Source: Alphaproteobacteria bacterium UBA6376
GTDB taxonomy: Bacteria; Pseudomonadota; Alphaproteobacteria; Rs-D84
Length of the DNA: 64,000 nucleotides
Reading direction: 5' to 3'
NCBI GenBank assembly: GCA_002437665.1
Contig: DJQW01000001.1
Coordinates: 424,535 to 488,534, forward strand
The translations under genes and the position numbers were made by a program. Positions 53,908-63,890 of the stretch are shown here, in pieces (the first letter of the stretch is position 1; each line of letters opens with the position of its first letter). The notes beneath the pieces were generated by a model. It ran no database searches and was not told where the DNA came from. It saw only the letters and a program-made list of their open reading frames with translations.

Positions 53908-55962
53908 ATGCGCAAAGAACTGTTTGATTTTTTGAACACAGACCTGCAATTCGTCAAGGGGGTGGGGCCGGTTCTGGCATCACGATTTGACGATGTCTTG
54001 GGCGGGCGTCGCGTATTGGATTTTATGTTGCACGTGCCGTCGTATGTGCGGGCGCGTGGCGTTACCGAATGCGTGGCGGACGGGGTTGCGGGCGAAACGC
54101 TGACAATACCGCTGTTGGTTAAATCACATCGTCGTGGCGGGTTCTTTCGCGGGCGTCGTGCCCCGACACAGGTCGTTTGTGCCGATAAAACCGGTGCGAC
54201 GGTTGTGTTACAGTTCTTTAATACGCGTTTCTTGGATTATTGGTTGGAAAAATTGCCGATTGGCGCATGGCGTATGGTCAGTGGCAAATTGGAAAAATCC
54301 GCGCGCGCAACGATAAATCACCCCGATTTTATCGAAGAAATGCAAAACGCCGGCAAAATTCCCCAGACACAGGCAATTTACCCATCGGGCGAGGGGCTGA
54401 CCCAAAAAACATTCGCCGCAGTGCGTGATCAAATCTTTGCCGCATTGCCGGACAAGATGATGGGCGAAACAGATTCTGATACGCGTGAATTTTTTGACGC
54501 GTTGGCGCACGTGCATTATCCTGCGGACGATGCGGATCTGGCACCAAATTCAAAATACATTGTTAAATTGGCATATTGGGAATTACTGGCACACCAGACG
54601 GCGATTGCAATCAGCCGCCGCAACCGCCATGACCCGCGCAATCGTCGCACGGTACGTCCCCAGAAATATAATTTGTTGGAAAAATTCTATGCCACATTGC
54701 CATTTGATTTAACGGGCGCACAGAAACGCACGATTGATGATATCTTTGCCGATATGTCGGCGGATGTGCCGATGATGCGTCTGGTTCAGGGTGACGTGGG
54801 CAGTGGTAAAACCATCGTCGCATTGGCGGCGGCGGTGCGTATGGCGGAATTTGGGGCACAAACGGCAATGCTGGCCCCGACGGACGCACTGGCAATGCAG
54901 CACTATGCCAAACTGAAACCAATGTGCGATAAAATCGGCATTGTGTGCGATATCTTGACCGGTCGGGACAAGGGGGCATCGCGTCGCGAAAAATTGATAT
55001 CTTTGCGTTCTGGGCGGACGCGTCTGGTTATCGGTACGCATGCGTTGTTTTCAGACGATGTGGAATACCGCGATTTGGGTCTGGTCATTGTTGATGAACA
55101 ACACCGTTTTGGCGTTACCCAGCGCGAGGCCCTGCGTGCCAAGGGCGAAAATCCTGATATGTTGGCGTTGTCGGCAACGCCGATTCCGCGTACGCTGTCC
55201 ATGACAATCTATGGTGATATGGACGTGTCGATTATAAATGAAAAGCCGGCGGGCCGCCTGCCCATTATCACAACCAAATTGCCGACATCGCGAATTGCCG
55301 ATTTGGTTACGCGCCTGAAATCGCAAATTGCTGCTGGGGCCAAGGTGTTCTGGGTATGTCCACTGGTTGACGACAGCGATGATAACGGTGCGGCGGCGGC
55401 AACCGCGCGGTACGAATACCTGCGGGAATTTTTCCCAACGGCGGGTCTGGTTCATGGCCAGATGGACAAAAAGCAGCGTGATGCGACAATGGCGCGATTT
55501 GCCGATAATGATTCTGATATGTCAATTTTGGTCGCCACCACGGTCATAGAGGTTGGAATTGACGTCCCGCGTGCCACAATTATCGTAATTGAAAACGCCG
55601 AACAATTCGGTCTGGCGGCTTTGCACCAGTTGCGTGGTCGTGTCGGACGCGGCAATGCACAATCGTATTGCATATTGCTGTATGGCAAAAGCACCAGCGA
55701 GAACGGCATGCGCCGTCTGTCGGTGCTGTGCGAAACCGATGATGGATTCGCAATCGCCGAACAAGATTTGATGATGCGCGGTACGGGCGAACTGATTGGA
55801 ACACGTCAAAGTGGGTGGATAAATTACCACTTTGCCGATTGGCGCGAACATCGGGATTTGTTCCGATTGGCATCGGCCGCGGCACGTGATATGGACGTAC
55901 CAACGCCATGGGCGCGCGATTTAATGTTTATATTTAACCGCAGGACACAACTGGGTGCATAA
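53908..55962 (+). CDS. recG: ATP-dependent DNA helicase RecG
   Basis: Remodels stalled forks and branched DNA. A wedge/OB domain (about 50-160; RAPTQVVCADKTGATVVLQF) is followed by helicase motifs LVQGDVGSGKTIVALAAAV (Walker A near 293), LVIVDEQHRFGVTQREAL (DEQH near 390), LSATPIPRTLSMTIYGDMD and QLRGRVGRGNAQSYC (motif VI). At 684 aa it matches the family. It starts 8 bases after rph and ends 8 bases inside the next gene. Confidence 0.96.
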   Translation: MRKELFDFLNTDLQFVKGVGPVLASRFDDVLGGRRVLDFMLHVPSYVRARGVTECVADGVAGETLTIPLLVKSHRRGGFFRGRRAPTQVVCADKTGATVVLQFFNTRFLDYWLEKLPIGAWRMVSGKLEKSARATINHPDFIEEMQNAGKIPQTQAIYPSGEGLTQKTFAAVRDQIFAALPDKMMGETDSDTREFFDALAHVHYPADDADLAPNSKYIVKLAYWELLAHQTAIAISRRNRHDPRNRRTVRPQKYNLLEKFYATLPFDLTGAQKRTIDDIFADMSADVPMMRLVQGDVGSGKTIVALAAAVRMAEFGAQTAMLAPTDALAMQHYAKLKPMCDKIGIVCDILTGRDKGASRREKLISLRSGRTRLVIGTHALFSDDVEYRDLGLVIVDEQHRFGVTQREALRAKGENPDMLALSATPIPRTLSMTIYGDMDVSIINEKPAGRLPIITTKLPTSRIADLVTRLKSQIAAGAKVFWVCPLVDDSDDNGAAAATARYEYLREFFPTAGLVHGQMDKKQRDATMARFADNDSDMSILVATTVIEVGIDVPRATIIVIENAEQFGLAALHQLRGRVGRGNAQSYCILLYGKSTSENGMRRLSVLCETDDGFAIAEQDLMMRGTGELIGTRQSGWINYHFADWREHRDLFRLASAAARDMDVPTPWARDLMFIFNRRTQLGA

Positions 55963-57253
55963 GATATTTGTCTTTTTATTATCTGTATTTTTTGCGACCG
56001 GCGCGCATGCGGTGTCGTTGATAAATGATACAGAAATTGAACGTGTGGTAACTGAATTGGTGCGCCCCATTGCCACCGCGGCGGAAATTCCAGAAAATCG
56101 CCTGCGCGTGCATATTGTGCGTGACGATGATTTTAACGCGTTTGTTATGGGCGGCGACGATGTGTATATTTATACCGGCCTGTTGACACAAATAAAATCC
56201 CCCGATGCATTACAGGCGGTAATTGCGCACGAATTGGGGCATACAATCGGCGGCCATATGGCCCAGATGTCATCGCGTATGGCGGCGGAAATGCAGCGCG
56301 CAATGCTGATTCAGGCACTGGGAATCGGCCTGATGGTGGCGGGTGGTAATCCGTCGCTGGGGGCGGGGGTGTTGGCGGGATCCAGTGGCGTTGCCCAGCA
56401 ATCTATGTTGGCATTTACCCGCGACGAAGAACGCATTGCCGACAATATGGGATTGGATTTGATGGTGCGTGCGGGGCAAAATCCGAACGGTTTTATTCAG
56501 GTTTTTGAACAAATGCGCGAAATCAGTGGTGCGGCGGAATCGCGCGTGAACCCAACGCGTGTGAATCACCCGCTGACAACCGAACGATTGAAAAATGTCC
56601 GCGACCGAATTGCAAAATTAGATTATACCGTGCCCGCGGCCGACCCCGCGCGTGATGCAAAATTCCGTTTGATTCAGGCGAAATTGGTCGGCTATCTGGA
56701 CACCGCCACGCGCGTGCGCGAACTGTATCCGTATTCGGACAAATCAGATGCGGCAATATACGCCCGCGCCATTGCATCAATGCAGGCGGGCAATCTGGAC
56801 GCCGCGCGCGTTGGCACGCAAACACTGATTTCGCGCCACGCGGACAATCCATATTTCTATGAATTGTTGGGCGACATTGAATATCAATTTGGTCACTATG
56901 ACGACAGTGTCACCGCATATTCGCACAGTTTGGAATTGGCGGGCAATGCCCCCCAAATTCAGACCGCACTGGCATTGGTTTTGACCGAACGTAAAAAATC
57001 AGGCGACGGCGCGCGTGCCATTGAATTGTGCAAGCGCGCGTTACTGGCCGCGCCCGCACCGTTGACGTATTGGGTGCTGGCGCGCGCGTATGGTGATGAT
57101 GATGGTCGTGGTGATTGGGCGCGCGCGGAATATTACAGTATGATTGGAAACGCCCAGAACGCCAAAAAGTATGCAAAAATCGCGCGTCAAAAATTAAAGT
57201 CAGACGCCCCCGAATACATTAAATCGGGCGACATATTGAATAAATCAAAATAA
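55955..57253 (+). CDS. M48-family metalloprotease with TPR repeats, BepA-like (432 aa)
   Basis: Periplasmic chaperone/protease for outer-membrane protein quality control. A signal peptide (FVFLLSVFFATGAHA) precedes the M48 domain, with zinc motif HELGH near 91-95 and second-site ligand Glu in DEERIADNMGLDLM near 157. From about 255 there are TPR-like helices (AIASMQAGNLDAARVGTQTL, FYELLGDIEYQFGHYDDSV). It starts at a GTG that overlaps the recG end by 8 bases. It complements BamA/RseP in this genome. Confidence 0.9.
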   Translation: MHKIFVFLLSVFFATGAHAVSLINDTEIERVVTELVRPIATAAEIPENRLRVHIVRDDDFNAFVMGGDDVYIYTGLLTQIKSPDALQAVIAHELGHTIGGHMAQMSSRMAAEMQRAMLIQALGIGLMVAGGNPSLGAGVLAGSSGVAQQSMLAFTRDEERIADNMGLDLMVRAGQNPNGFIQVFEQMREISGAAESRVNPTRVNHPLTTERLKNVRDRIAKLDYTVPAADPARDAKFRLIQAKLVGYLDTATRVRELYPYSDKSDAAIYARAIASMQAGNLDAARVGTQTLISRHADNPYFYELLGDIEYQFGHYDDSVTAYSHSLELAGNAPQIQTALALVLTERKKSGDGARAIELCKRALLAAPAPLTYWVLARAYGDDDGRGDWARAEYYSMIGNAQNAKKYAKIARQKLKSDAPEYIKSGDILNKSK

Positions 57254-57271
57254 TAGAAATGTAATAAAAAA

Positions 57272-57298
57272 ACAAACGTCCCGAAATAGGACGTTTGT
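57272..57298. terminator. Bidirectional terminator between the BepA-like gene and ackA
   Basis: ACAAACGTCC-CGAAATA-GGACGTTTGT perfect 10-bp stem between convergent genes. Confidence 0.85.
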
Positions 57299-57315
57299 CG
57301 TGCATCAGAAATAAA

Positions 57316-58572
57316 TTATCTGGTCTTTTGCTGTTTTGCGAACGAATAATCCATTTTCAAATGATTTGGATTATATGTGCCGTTCATGATTGCCAATGTG
57401 TCTTCGACAATGACCAATTCTTCGTTGGTGGCAACCATAAATACTTTGACGCGGCTGTCAGGTGTGCTGATTACTGCTTCGTCAACACCCTTGCGCGCCA
57501 ATGCCTTGGCATTCTTTTCCTTGTCCAGTTTGATGCCCAAATTTTCCAATCCGGTGCAGAAACGTTCGCGCAGGTAATCGTCGTTTTCGCCAACGCCCGC
57601 AGTGAATACCAATGCATCGGTGTGACCCAATTCGGCCATATATGCGCCAATGTATTTTTTAACATTGTGCACCTCTGTATCAATGGCCAAGCGGCACTTG
57701 TCATTGCCGTCTTTGTTTTCTTCGACGTCACGACGGTCGGCAAAGCATTCGGTCAGCCCCATCAGACCGGAATCCTTGTTCAAATGTTTCTGCATTTGAT
57801 CTGGTGTCAGGTGTAATGTGTTCATAACATACAGAACCGCACCTGGGTCTAAATCGCCCGGACGTGTACCCATGGTCAGACCAGCGGTTGGTGTCATACC
57901 CATTGATGTGTCAACGGAAATACCGTTCTTGATTGCGGTGGCCGACGCGCCCGAACCAATGTGTAATGTTACCAAATTGCACTGGTCAGCGGGTTTGCCC
58001 AACATCGCTGCCGCGCGTTTGGAAACATACAGGTGTGATGTCCCGTGGAAACCATAGCGGCGCACGCCCAATTCGGTGTACCACGCCGATGGCACGGCAT
58101 AGCGATACGCGTAATCTGGCATTGTCTGGTGGAATGCGGTATCAAATACAGCGACCTGTTTTGCATTTGGCAATAATTGTTTTGCGGTCACAATACCCAT
58201 CAATGCAGGTGGGTTGTGCAACGGTGCCAATGGCGACAGTTCGTTGATTGTTTTCATAACATCATCTGTAATCGCCACAGACGATGCGAATTTATCGCCA
58301 CCCATAACGACGCGGTGACCAACGCCCTTGATTTCGTTCAGGTCAATGGACGCTTCGCGTAACATGAACAGAACGACATTCAATGCCTCGTCATGATTTT
58401 TCATAGATGCGTCTTTGCGTTGTTTTGTGCCGTCTGGATATTTCTGGGTGACAAAAGAATCCGGCAGACCGATTTTTTCAACGTTACCGCCAACGATTGC
58501 TTTCTTGGACGTTGCGTCGAAAACCTGATACTTCAATGATGAAGAACCGCAGTTCAGTGCAAGTATGTACAT
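57316..58572 (-). CDS. ackA: Acetate kinase
   Basis: Converts acetyl phosphate and ADP to acetate and ATP, giving ATP from overflow or fermentative acetate metabolism. ASKHA fold: LALNCGSSSLKYQVFD near 4, RRYGFHGTSHLYVSKRA near 165, TLHIGSGASATAIKNG near 195, and VFTAGVGENDDYLRE near 320. At 418 aa it is slightly long. The usual partner pta is not in the window. Single gene with its own terminator. Confidence 0.96.
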   Translation of the reverse strand: MYILALNCGSSSLKYQVFDATSKKAIVGGNVEKIGLPDSFVTQKYPDGTKQRKDASMKNHDEALNVVLFMLREASIDLNEIKGVGHRVVMGGDKFASSVAITDDVMKTINELSPLAPLHNPPALMGIVTAKQLLPNAKQVAVFDTAFHQTMPDYAYRYAVPSAWYTELGVRRYGFHGTSHLYVSKRAAAMLGKPADQCNLVTLHIGSGASATAIKNGISVDTSMGMTPTAGLTMGTRPGDLDPGAVLYVMNTLHLTPDQMQKHLNKDSGLMGLTECFADRRDVEENKDGNDKCRLAIDTEVHNVKKYIGAYMAELGHTDALVFTAGVGENDDYLRERFCTGLENLGIKLDKEKNAKALARKGVDEAVISTPDSRVKVFMVATNEELVIVEDTLAIMNGTYNPNHLKMDYSFAKQQKTR

Positions 58573-58625
58573 TTGTTTCCTCTTTTTCTATTGCGCCACC
58601 AGCATAGCAAAGTATTTTAGCCGTT

Positions 58626-59192
58626 TCAACAGTAAACTCTGAATATTGCGCGCCAATTTTCAGGGGTGATTTTTGTCGTAATTCCTGTGTCGCGGTGCGA
58701 AACCCAGAACGCTTCGCCACCAACCATTTGCACACAATGCAGGCCGTCTGCCGACGTATACGTCATTGGTGCGGGATTTGTGCGTGCCCCAATGCCAAAT
58801 GACGCGACCGTGTCGCCCGCGCCGTACCCGCATTCGGCGGATTTGCAACGCAATACGACATTTGCAAATATTGGCGTGCGGGCAGTGTCAAAAATATATT
58901 CCTGACCCGATGTGTTGGTAATTGCAATTTCAGGCGACGTCATAATTTCGGGTACGCGCGCCGACATACGCGCAAACAGTGCCGTCCAAAATTCGTCTGA
59001 TACTGAACCGATATCAAAATCGCCACTGCCGCCGCCATCACCCGCGCGCGCCAGTGCGAACCCGCCCAGTGTTTCGCCATCGTGCACACGCAGTGTTTTT
59101 GCATCGGTGTCCATTGTGATTTCACCCGCCATTCCTGTAAAGTTATCGTTTTGTGATGCGTTGCCACGCCGAATTTGTAAAACTCGTGCCAT
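58626..59192 (-). CDS. Phage-tail-like protein with Mtd-type N-terminus (188 aa)
   Basis: Begins MARVLQIRRGNASQNDNFTG, then GEITMDTDAKTLRVHDGETL, the pattern 'RRG-x(n)-f-G-x-x-G-E-i-x-x-D-x-x-x-x-x-l-r-v-H-D-G' typical of the N-terminal domain of the major tropism determinant and many phage tail or receptor-binding proteins. The remaining 130 residues have two Cys (CKSAECGYG) and a beta-rich end (GGEAFWVSHRDTGITTKI). It stands alone between ackA and an orphan gene, 18 kb away from the main phage cluster. ATG 59192 has an AAAGGAATTTAT site. Confidence 0.82.
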   Translation of the reverse strand: MARVLQIRRGNASQNDNFTGMAGEITMDTDAKTLRVHDGETLGGFALARAGDGGGSGDFDIGSVSDEFWTALFARMSARVPEIMTSPEIAITNTSGQEYIFDTARTPIFANVVLRCKSAECGYGAGDTVASFGIGARTNPAPMTYTSADGLHCVQMVGGEAFWVSHRDTGITTKITPENWRAIFRVYC

Positions 59193-59227
59193 ATAAATTC
59201 CTTTTATGTTGATTGATTTTTTGCAAT

Positions 59228-59251
59228 AAAAAACACCGCCATTGGCGGTGT
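59228..59251 (-). terminator. Terminator of the 59299-61704 gene
   Basis: ACACCGCC-ATT-GGCGGTGT perfect 8-bp stem with A-run on the left (U-run on the minus strand). Confidence 0.8.
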
Positions 59252-59298
59252 CGTTATGCAGCACATTATATCACAAATTGCCGAAAAAGGCAAGGGCG

Positions 59299-61704
59299 TT
59301 ATGCCACGCGCCCATACGCGGCCAGATATTGTTGGAACAGTGCACTGCCGTTGAAATTTTTCTGTTTTTCTTCTTCACTGCTGGGTGTCCACGAATGCAA
59401 TTTACCAATATGGAGGTTGCGGCCGGTTTCCAAGAAATCCCAATACGCCATCAGTTCTTGGAATTTATCATTGTGCTTATCGTCCCAGTTATCAATTTCG
59501 GCATTGCGTTTATCAATCTGGCTGTTCCATTCATCAACGCGATCTTTTGCATTTTTGAATTTGTGCACAGGATCACCTAACTGGTCTGCCCTTTGTTGTG
59601 CGGCTTTGTACGACGCCTGTGCGGCATTAAAGTTCGTCTGATATGTCGGACGATTGTTCAATGCATTTTGAATGTCCGGATTGGTCAACAAGTTCTGCTG
59701 ACTCTTGTTCAACTGGGACAGGGATTTTTTCAAATCGTTGTCTTGTTGGGTTAAATCCGTAATCTGACGCTGAATATCAACCGCCACTGCATTTGCCACC
59801 TGTGGTGGCATACCGTTATATGTGTTCGGGTCATTCAGTGCATTTTTCAACTGTTGCAAATCCTGTTGCATCTTGGCTGATGCCTGTTTCGCGCTCTGTA
59901 TTTGCTGCTCCAAATCATCATAAGATTCCAATTTTTTGTTGGCGTCTTTCAGGCGTTTGTCGGCATCATTCATCGCCGTCAGTTTTTGCTTTGCATCCGC
60001 GTCGGCGGTGTTATACGCCTGTTCGTGCTGGGCGTATGTCGCATCGGTTATACCCGTTTGCGCCATCACGTTTTGTTCGGCTTGAATGCGTTGCTGTGCC
60101 AATGGGTTTTCTATATTGCGTTCGGCAATTTTCTTGTTTTTCTCGTCATCATTTTTCTGAACAAAGTCATCGTGCGCCTTTTTCATACGGCCGGTGGCCT
60201 GATTAAACTTGCTGCCGCGCAGGTTATACGCATTTCCCGCAATCGTTATGCCATACCCAACCGCCATAAATGCCCACTTGATACTCTTGTCCATGGCGTT
60301 TGTGACAAACTGAACACCCTGATTTTTGTTCCATGATAATTTCCCGTCGGAAAACACAGTCAGGTTTTCTTTGCCCAATGCATCCATGATTTTGCTGGTG
60401 GTGTAACCATAGTGGATGACCGACAAAACCTCCATCGCGGATTTTGCCTCGTCCATTTTGCCATCACGAACGGCGGTCATAATCAATTCAGATACCAACG
60501 CACGCATCTGACGCCCGTTTTGCAATGCGCCATTAAACGCCTTGGGCATGGTGGATTGCAATTCTTTTAACGTCTTGGCCATCCATTCAAAATGCTTGGT
60601 CGCGGTTGGCGATTTATACAGCAGGTTCGTCTTTATCGCATCGGTATTTTCGACCAGTTTACCCAACCCATCGGTTGGTTTCATTTTGACCTTTTTATCG
60701 TCCAATGCCTTGACAATCGCCTTGGCGGAATCAGACATATACAACCGGTCACCACGCAGTTTGGTGTACTTGTCCATATAATCAGACCAAGTGTCACCAA
60801 TATTCTTGGACAACTGTTGCCATGGGGTCAGTTCATCATCACGCTTTGGCGGAACATAGTCATCAGATTCCTTGCTGTCGTAATTGACTTTCTCTTTTGC
60901 CTCGTCCAGCGGTTTGGAAATCTTGCCCTTGTCATATGTCTTGAATACATTATAAACTTTGGACTTTTTGTTCAGGGTATCCAGCAAATCACGATAGTTG
61001 CGCCGGAAATATGCCATATCGTTTGGGTCAATCTGGTCGTCGTCGAATCCCTTTTCAACCTTTTCAAAATTAGGCAGGTTTAATTGTGCATTTGGCCCCA
61101 GCGAATTTACAAAATCCGGCTGGCGCATATAGTACGCAACATACTGGGCAACATCTTTGATTTTCTGTTGGAACTTTGGCGATGTGTTATATTTCTTGTC
61201 CCGAATACCACCCATCAGGTCGGAATAAGAAAAATCACCGTTGGTCAAACCCCATTGCTTGAACGCAACCTCTAAAACCTGACGGTTGTTTTCCAAGAAT
61301 GTTTTGAAATTACCCTGAATCTCTTGTTCGGCATCATTGCTGGCAACGCCATTTGAAAACAGACGCAAATCGCCAAAATATTCATTCAGGAAATCATTCG
61401 CGTCTTTGTTGTCCTTGAATGATTTCTTGTCCGCGTCCATCGCGCGAAACGCATCTTGGAATGCGCGGAATAACTTTTCCCATTCGGCGTCACTCAGTTC
61501 CCACGCGCCATTTACCTCGGTCGGGTCGGGTATTGGATTGTTCGCGCCATTCGTCATCAGTTCTTTTTTCCAGTCCTTCATATGACCGCGGAAATCATCG
61601 GCCTTCAGATACACGTTGAACTGGGCGCGAACCTCGGCCGGCATGTTGTTAAAACGCAACTGCTTGTAGTACTGTAATAAAAACTCATTCATCTTGACAG
61701 ACAT
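59299..61704 (-). CDS. Large orphan coiled-coil protein (801 aa)
   Basis: I recognise no family. The N-terminal half (about 1-410) is globular and charged. One possible membrane segment, KWAFMAVGYGITIAGNAY, lies near 485-503. From about 520 to 760 the sequence is Gln/Lys/Ala/Asp-rich with heptads (KQKLTAMNDADKRLKDANKK, LEQQIQSAKQASAKMQQDLQ), a long coiled coil. It has no signal peptide. I use ATG 61704, 8 bases after AAGGGG. Possible roles, none proven: a type IV secretion substrate, a phage ejection protein, or a large structural protein of this lineage. It has its own terminator. Confidence 0.7.
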   Translation of the reverse strand: MSVKMNEFLLQYYKQLRFNNMPAEVRAQFNVYLKADDFRGHMKDWKKELMTNGANNPIPDPTEVNGAWELSDAEWEKLFRAFQDAFRAMDADKKSFKDNKDANDFLNEYFGDLRLFSNGVASNDAEQEIQGNFKTFLENNRQVLEVAFKQWGLTNGDFSYSDLMGGIRDKKYNTSPKFQQKIKDVAQYVAYYMRQPDFVNSLGPNAQLNLPNFEKVEKGFDDDQIDPNDMAYFRRNYRDLLDTLNKKSKVYNVFKTYDKGKISKPLDEAKEKVNYDSKESDDYVPPKRDDELTPWQQLSKNIGDTWSDYMDKYTKLRGDRLYMSDSAKAIVKALDDKKVKMKPTDGLGKLVENTDAIKTNLLYKSPTATKHFEWMAKTLKELQSTMPKAFNGALQNGRQMRALVSELIMTAVRDGKMDEAKSAMEVLSVIHYGYTTSKIMDALGKENLTVFSDGKLSWNKNQGVQFVTNAMDKSIKWAFMAVGYGITIAGNAYNLRGSKFNQATGRMKKAHDDFVQKNDDEKNKKIAERNIENPLAQQRIQAEQNVMAQTGITDATYAQHEQAYNTADADAKQKLTAMNDADKRLKDANKKLESYDDLEQQIQSAKQASAKMQQDLQQLKNALNDPNTYNGMPPQVANAVAVDIQRQITDLTQQDNDLKKSLSQLNKSQQNLLTNPDIQNALNNRPTYQTNFNAAQASYKAAQQRADQLGDPVHKFKNAKDRVDEWNSQIDKRNAEIDNWDDKHNDKFQELMAYWDFLETGRNLHIGKLHSWTPSSEEEKQKNFNGSALFQQYLAAYGRVA

Positions 61705-61787
61705 GGGCACGTCCCCTTTGATTACTTACACACGCAATTATAGTGTTTTTTTGCCAAAAAATCAATACACAGGGCATAAAAATAGTG

Positions 61788-61793
61788 TATAAT
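61788..61793 (+). promoter_or_regulatory. Possible -10 box of the MFS transporter gene
   Basis: Consensus TATAAT at 61788-61793, 30 bases before the transporter ATG. No clear -35 box at 16-18 bases, so the promoter may need an activator. Confidence 0.4.
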
Positions 61794-61823
61794 GCAAACG
61801 CGTTTATGTGGGGGCGTGCGGGG

Positions 61824-63071
61824 ATGTCTGATAAATATTCATTGACCAGATTTTTGAATTGTATCTATGGCTATACGTTTTTTAATGCGTTGCTGTTCCT
61901 TGAACCCGTTTATGCTGTTTTTATGCAGGCGCATGGTGTCAGCGACTTTGGTATTTCTGTGCTGTTGATGCTGTGGTCGGGCGGGGTATTGCTGACACAG
62001 TTACCGGTTGCGCATATTGCACGCCGGTTTGGTGCAAAAAATGTAATGCTGTTTGGTATGGTAATCAAAGCAGTGGCAATAATTATGTGGCTGCTGTGGC
62101 CGTGTCTGCCGGTATTCGCCATCGGTATGCTGATGTGGGGCGTCCAAGGGGCGATTTACAACGTCGTTTCCGAAGATGTCTTGTATGACGAGGTTTGCGC
62201 CCGCAGCGACACGATGTCGTATGAACGCGTGCTCAGTCGGCGCAAGAATATTGATGCGATTGGGGCGGCATTGTCTTCGGCGGGGTCGCTGTTGATGTTC
62301 TTTGGTTATGAATGGGTGACGGCATTGTCAGTGTTGGCGATGATTGGTGGAATGATAACGGTTATGCGCATGCATTTGATTCAAGAATACAGTGGCATCA
62401 CCAATAATGCCGGGGCGATTTCCAAATCAATCAAGAATGCGGTCGGCGTTATGTGCGCGTCGCCATCGGTTATCGTGATGTTGGTTATTACGGTTCTGGT
62501 GACTAATTTTTCATATCTGGACGATTATCTGTCGCTGATTGGTTTTGGCATCGGCATACCGGTTCAGTTTATTGGTATCGTGCCGTTCTTTATGATGTTG
62601 TGTCAGGTTTTGGGCCAATCGTATGCACACAAATTTACATGGGTGCGCCCAATGTGGCTGTATGTAATGATATTGGTTGTGGGGGTATTGTTTGCGGTAT
62701 TCGCAATGAACTATAATGCGTACGGGCTGGTTGCACTGGGCGTGGCGTACGCAATATGTGCGTGCCTGAAAATATTGCTGTTTGCGCGATTCCAGAACAT
62801 GTTGCCACCCCGTAACAGAATGGAAATGTTGTCTTTTTTCAGCATTGCCGACCAGACGTCTTATTTGTTTATGAGTTTGATTATTGGTCTGGGTGCAACG
62901 TTGGGCAGTTGGCGTTACAGTATCGCGATTATGGCGGTGTTGTTGGTGGCGTTGGGTCTGTGGGCGATTGTGTTTGGGCGCAGTCGCGCGTCTAACTATT
63001 GCAACCGCTGTACAATCTGTGATGATGTGCCCAGTACGACAATCCGCCCATGCGGGTGTGATATTATCTAG
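61824..63071 (+). CDS. Major facilitator superfamily transporter (415 aa)
   Basis: About twelve hydrophobic segments. MFS loop 2-3 signature is present as HIARRFGAKNVMLFGMV (G/H-x-x-x-D/R-R-x-G-x-K/R). The cytoplasmic middle loop (RVLSRRKNIDAIGAALSSAG) and a second-half repeat are visible. The C-terminus is unusual: a soluble tail with five Cys (YCNRCTICDDVPSTT, PCGC), resembling a small metal-binding knuckle. Start 61824 follows GGGGG by about 9 bases. Substrate unknown. Confidence 0.82.
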   Translation: MSDKYSLTRFLNCIYGYTFFNALLFLEPVYAVFMQAHGVSDFGISVLLMLWSGGVLLTQLPVAHIARRFGAKNVMLFGMVIKAVAIIMWLLWPCLPVFAIGMLMWGVQGAIYNVVSEDVLYDEVCARSDTMSYERVLSRRKNIDAIGAALSSAGSLLMFFGYEWVTALSVLAMIGGMITVMRMHLIQEYSGITNNAGAISKSIKNAVGVMCASPSVIVMLVITVLVTNFSYLDDYLSLIGFGIGIPVQFIGIVPFFMMLCQVLGQSYAHKFTWVRPMWLYVMILVVGVLFAVFAMNYNAYGLVALGVAYAICACLKILLFARFQNMLPPRNRMEMLSFFSIADQTSYLFMSLIIGLGATLGSWRYSIAIMAVLLVALGLWAIVFGRSRASNYCNRCTICDDVPSTTIRPCGCDII

Positions 63072-63119
63072 TATTTTGTTCCTGATGCCGCACGCGTGAT
63101 ATGTGTGTATGCTGTGACC

Positions 63120-63794
63120 ATGGGCATACGGTTGCGTGATATTTTCCTGAAAAGTATTCCATACCTGCTGTCAATCGCGGGTGGGGTGGCATTGTTCACA
63201 TTGACCAAGGATAACATTGCTGACAAAGAACTGGCGGATTTGATGACGAATATCGCGGCGTCGCTGTTGTCGATACCACTGGTGTTTTTGCTGTACGATT
63301 ATTCTAATTCTCGAATTTCCAATAAACTCAGTACTACATTGGCGGCAAATATGACGGACAAGATAAACGTGTTGGTGCTGAATATCATAATGCTGTTGCG
63401 TCGGTCGATTGGGGTGCGTGGGCGCGCAACGTTGGAATCTCTGAACAGAATGGACGGCCTGACGGCGGGAATGATTGCGCGTAAAATCAACCTGAGCAAA
63501 ACCACAATCGCCACATTGCGGTCGTATCACACTGAATTGGAAAACTTGCTGTACAGTGCGGCGCAGGCAGACCTGTTGTCGGTAAATCAGGTTCAGACAT
63601 TGGCGGGTTTAGGGCGGGAATTGTTGCACTTGGTCAACGAAACGCGTTTTCGTAACAGTCGCACTGTTATTGCGCGCCACGTGGAAAATATCGTCACGCA
63701 TGTGACAGATTGGCTGGACGCCGACGCGGGCGGGGCGATTGATTTCGAACACCTGTTGGCGGCGGCACAGGCGCGAAAAACAAAAAATAAATAA
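63120..63794 (+). CDS. Membrane protein with helical cytoplasmic domain (224 aa)
   Basis: Two N-terminal membrane segments (about 13-30, YLLSIAGGVALFTL; and about 45-62, IAASLLSIPLVFLLYDY), then a hydrophilic helical domain of 150 residues (LNRMDGLTAGMIARKINLSK, TLRSYHTELENLLYSAAQAD). Not a known family to me. Start 63120 is chosen as the first ATG; in-frame GTG codons upstream are possible. It follows the transporter by 48 bases and may be co-transcribed. Confidence 0.6.
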   Translation: MGIRLRDIFLKSIPYLLSIAGGVALFTLTKDNIADKELADLMTNIAASLLSIPLVFLLYDYSNSRISNKLSTTLAANMTDKINVLVLNIIMLLRRSIGVRGRATLESLNRMDGLTAGMIARKINLSKTTIATLRSYHTELENLLYSAAQADLLSVNQVQTLAGLGRELLHLVNETRFRNSRTVIARHVENIVTHVTDWLDADAGGAIDFEHLLAAAQARKTKNK

Positions 63795-63890
63795 AAATGC
63801 GATTTTTTCTTGATTTTTATTTCAGATTGTGTCAGAATTTGCCCCGAACCTTGAACAGAGAACGCAAGTTCCAGATTCAGGTTCCGTTTT

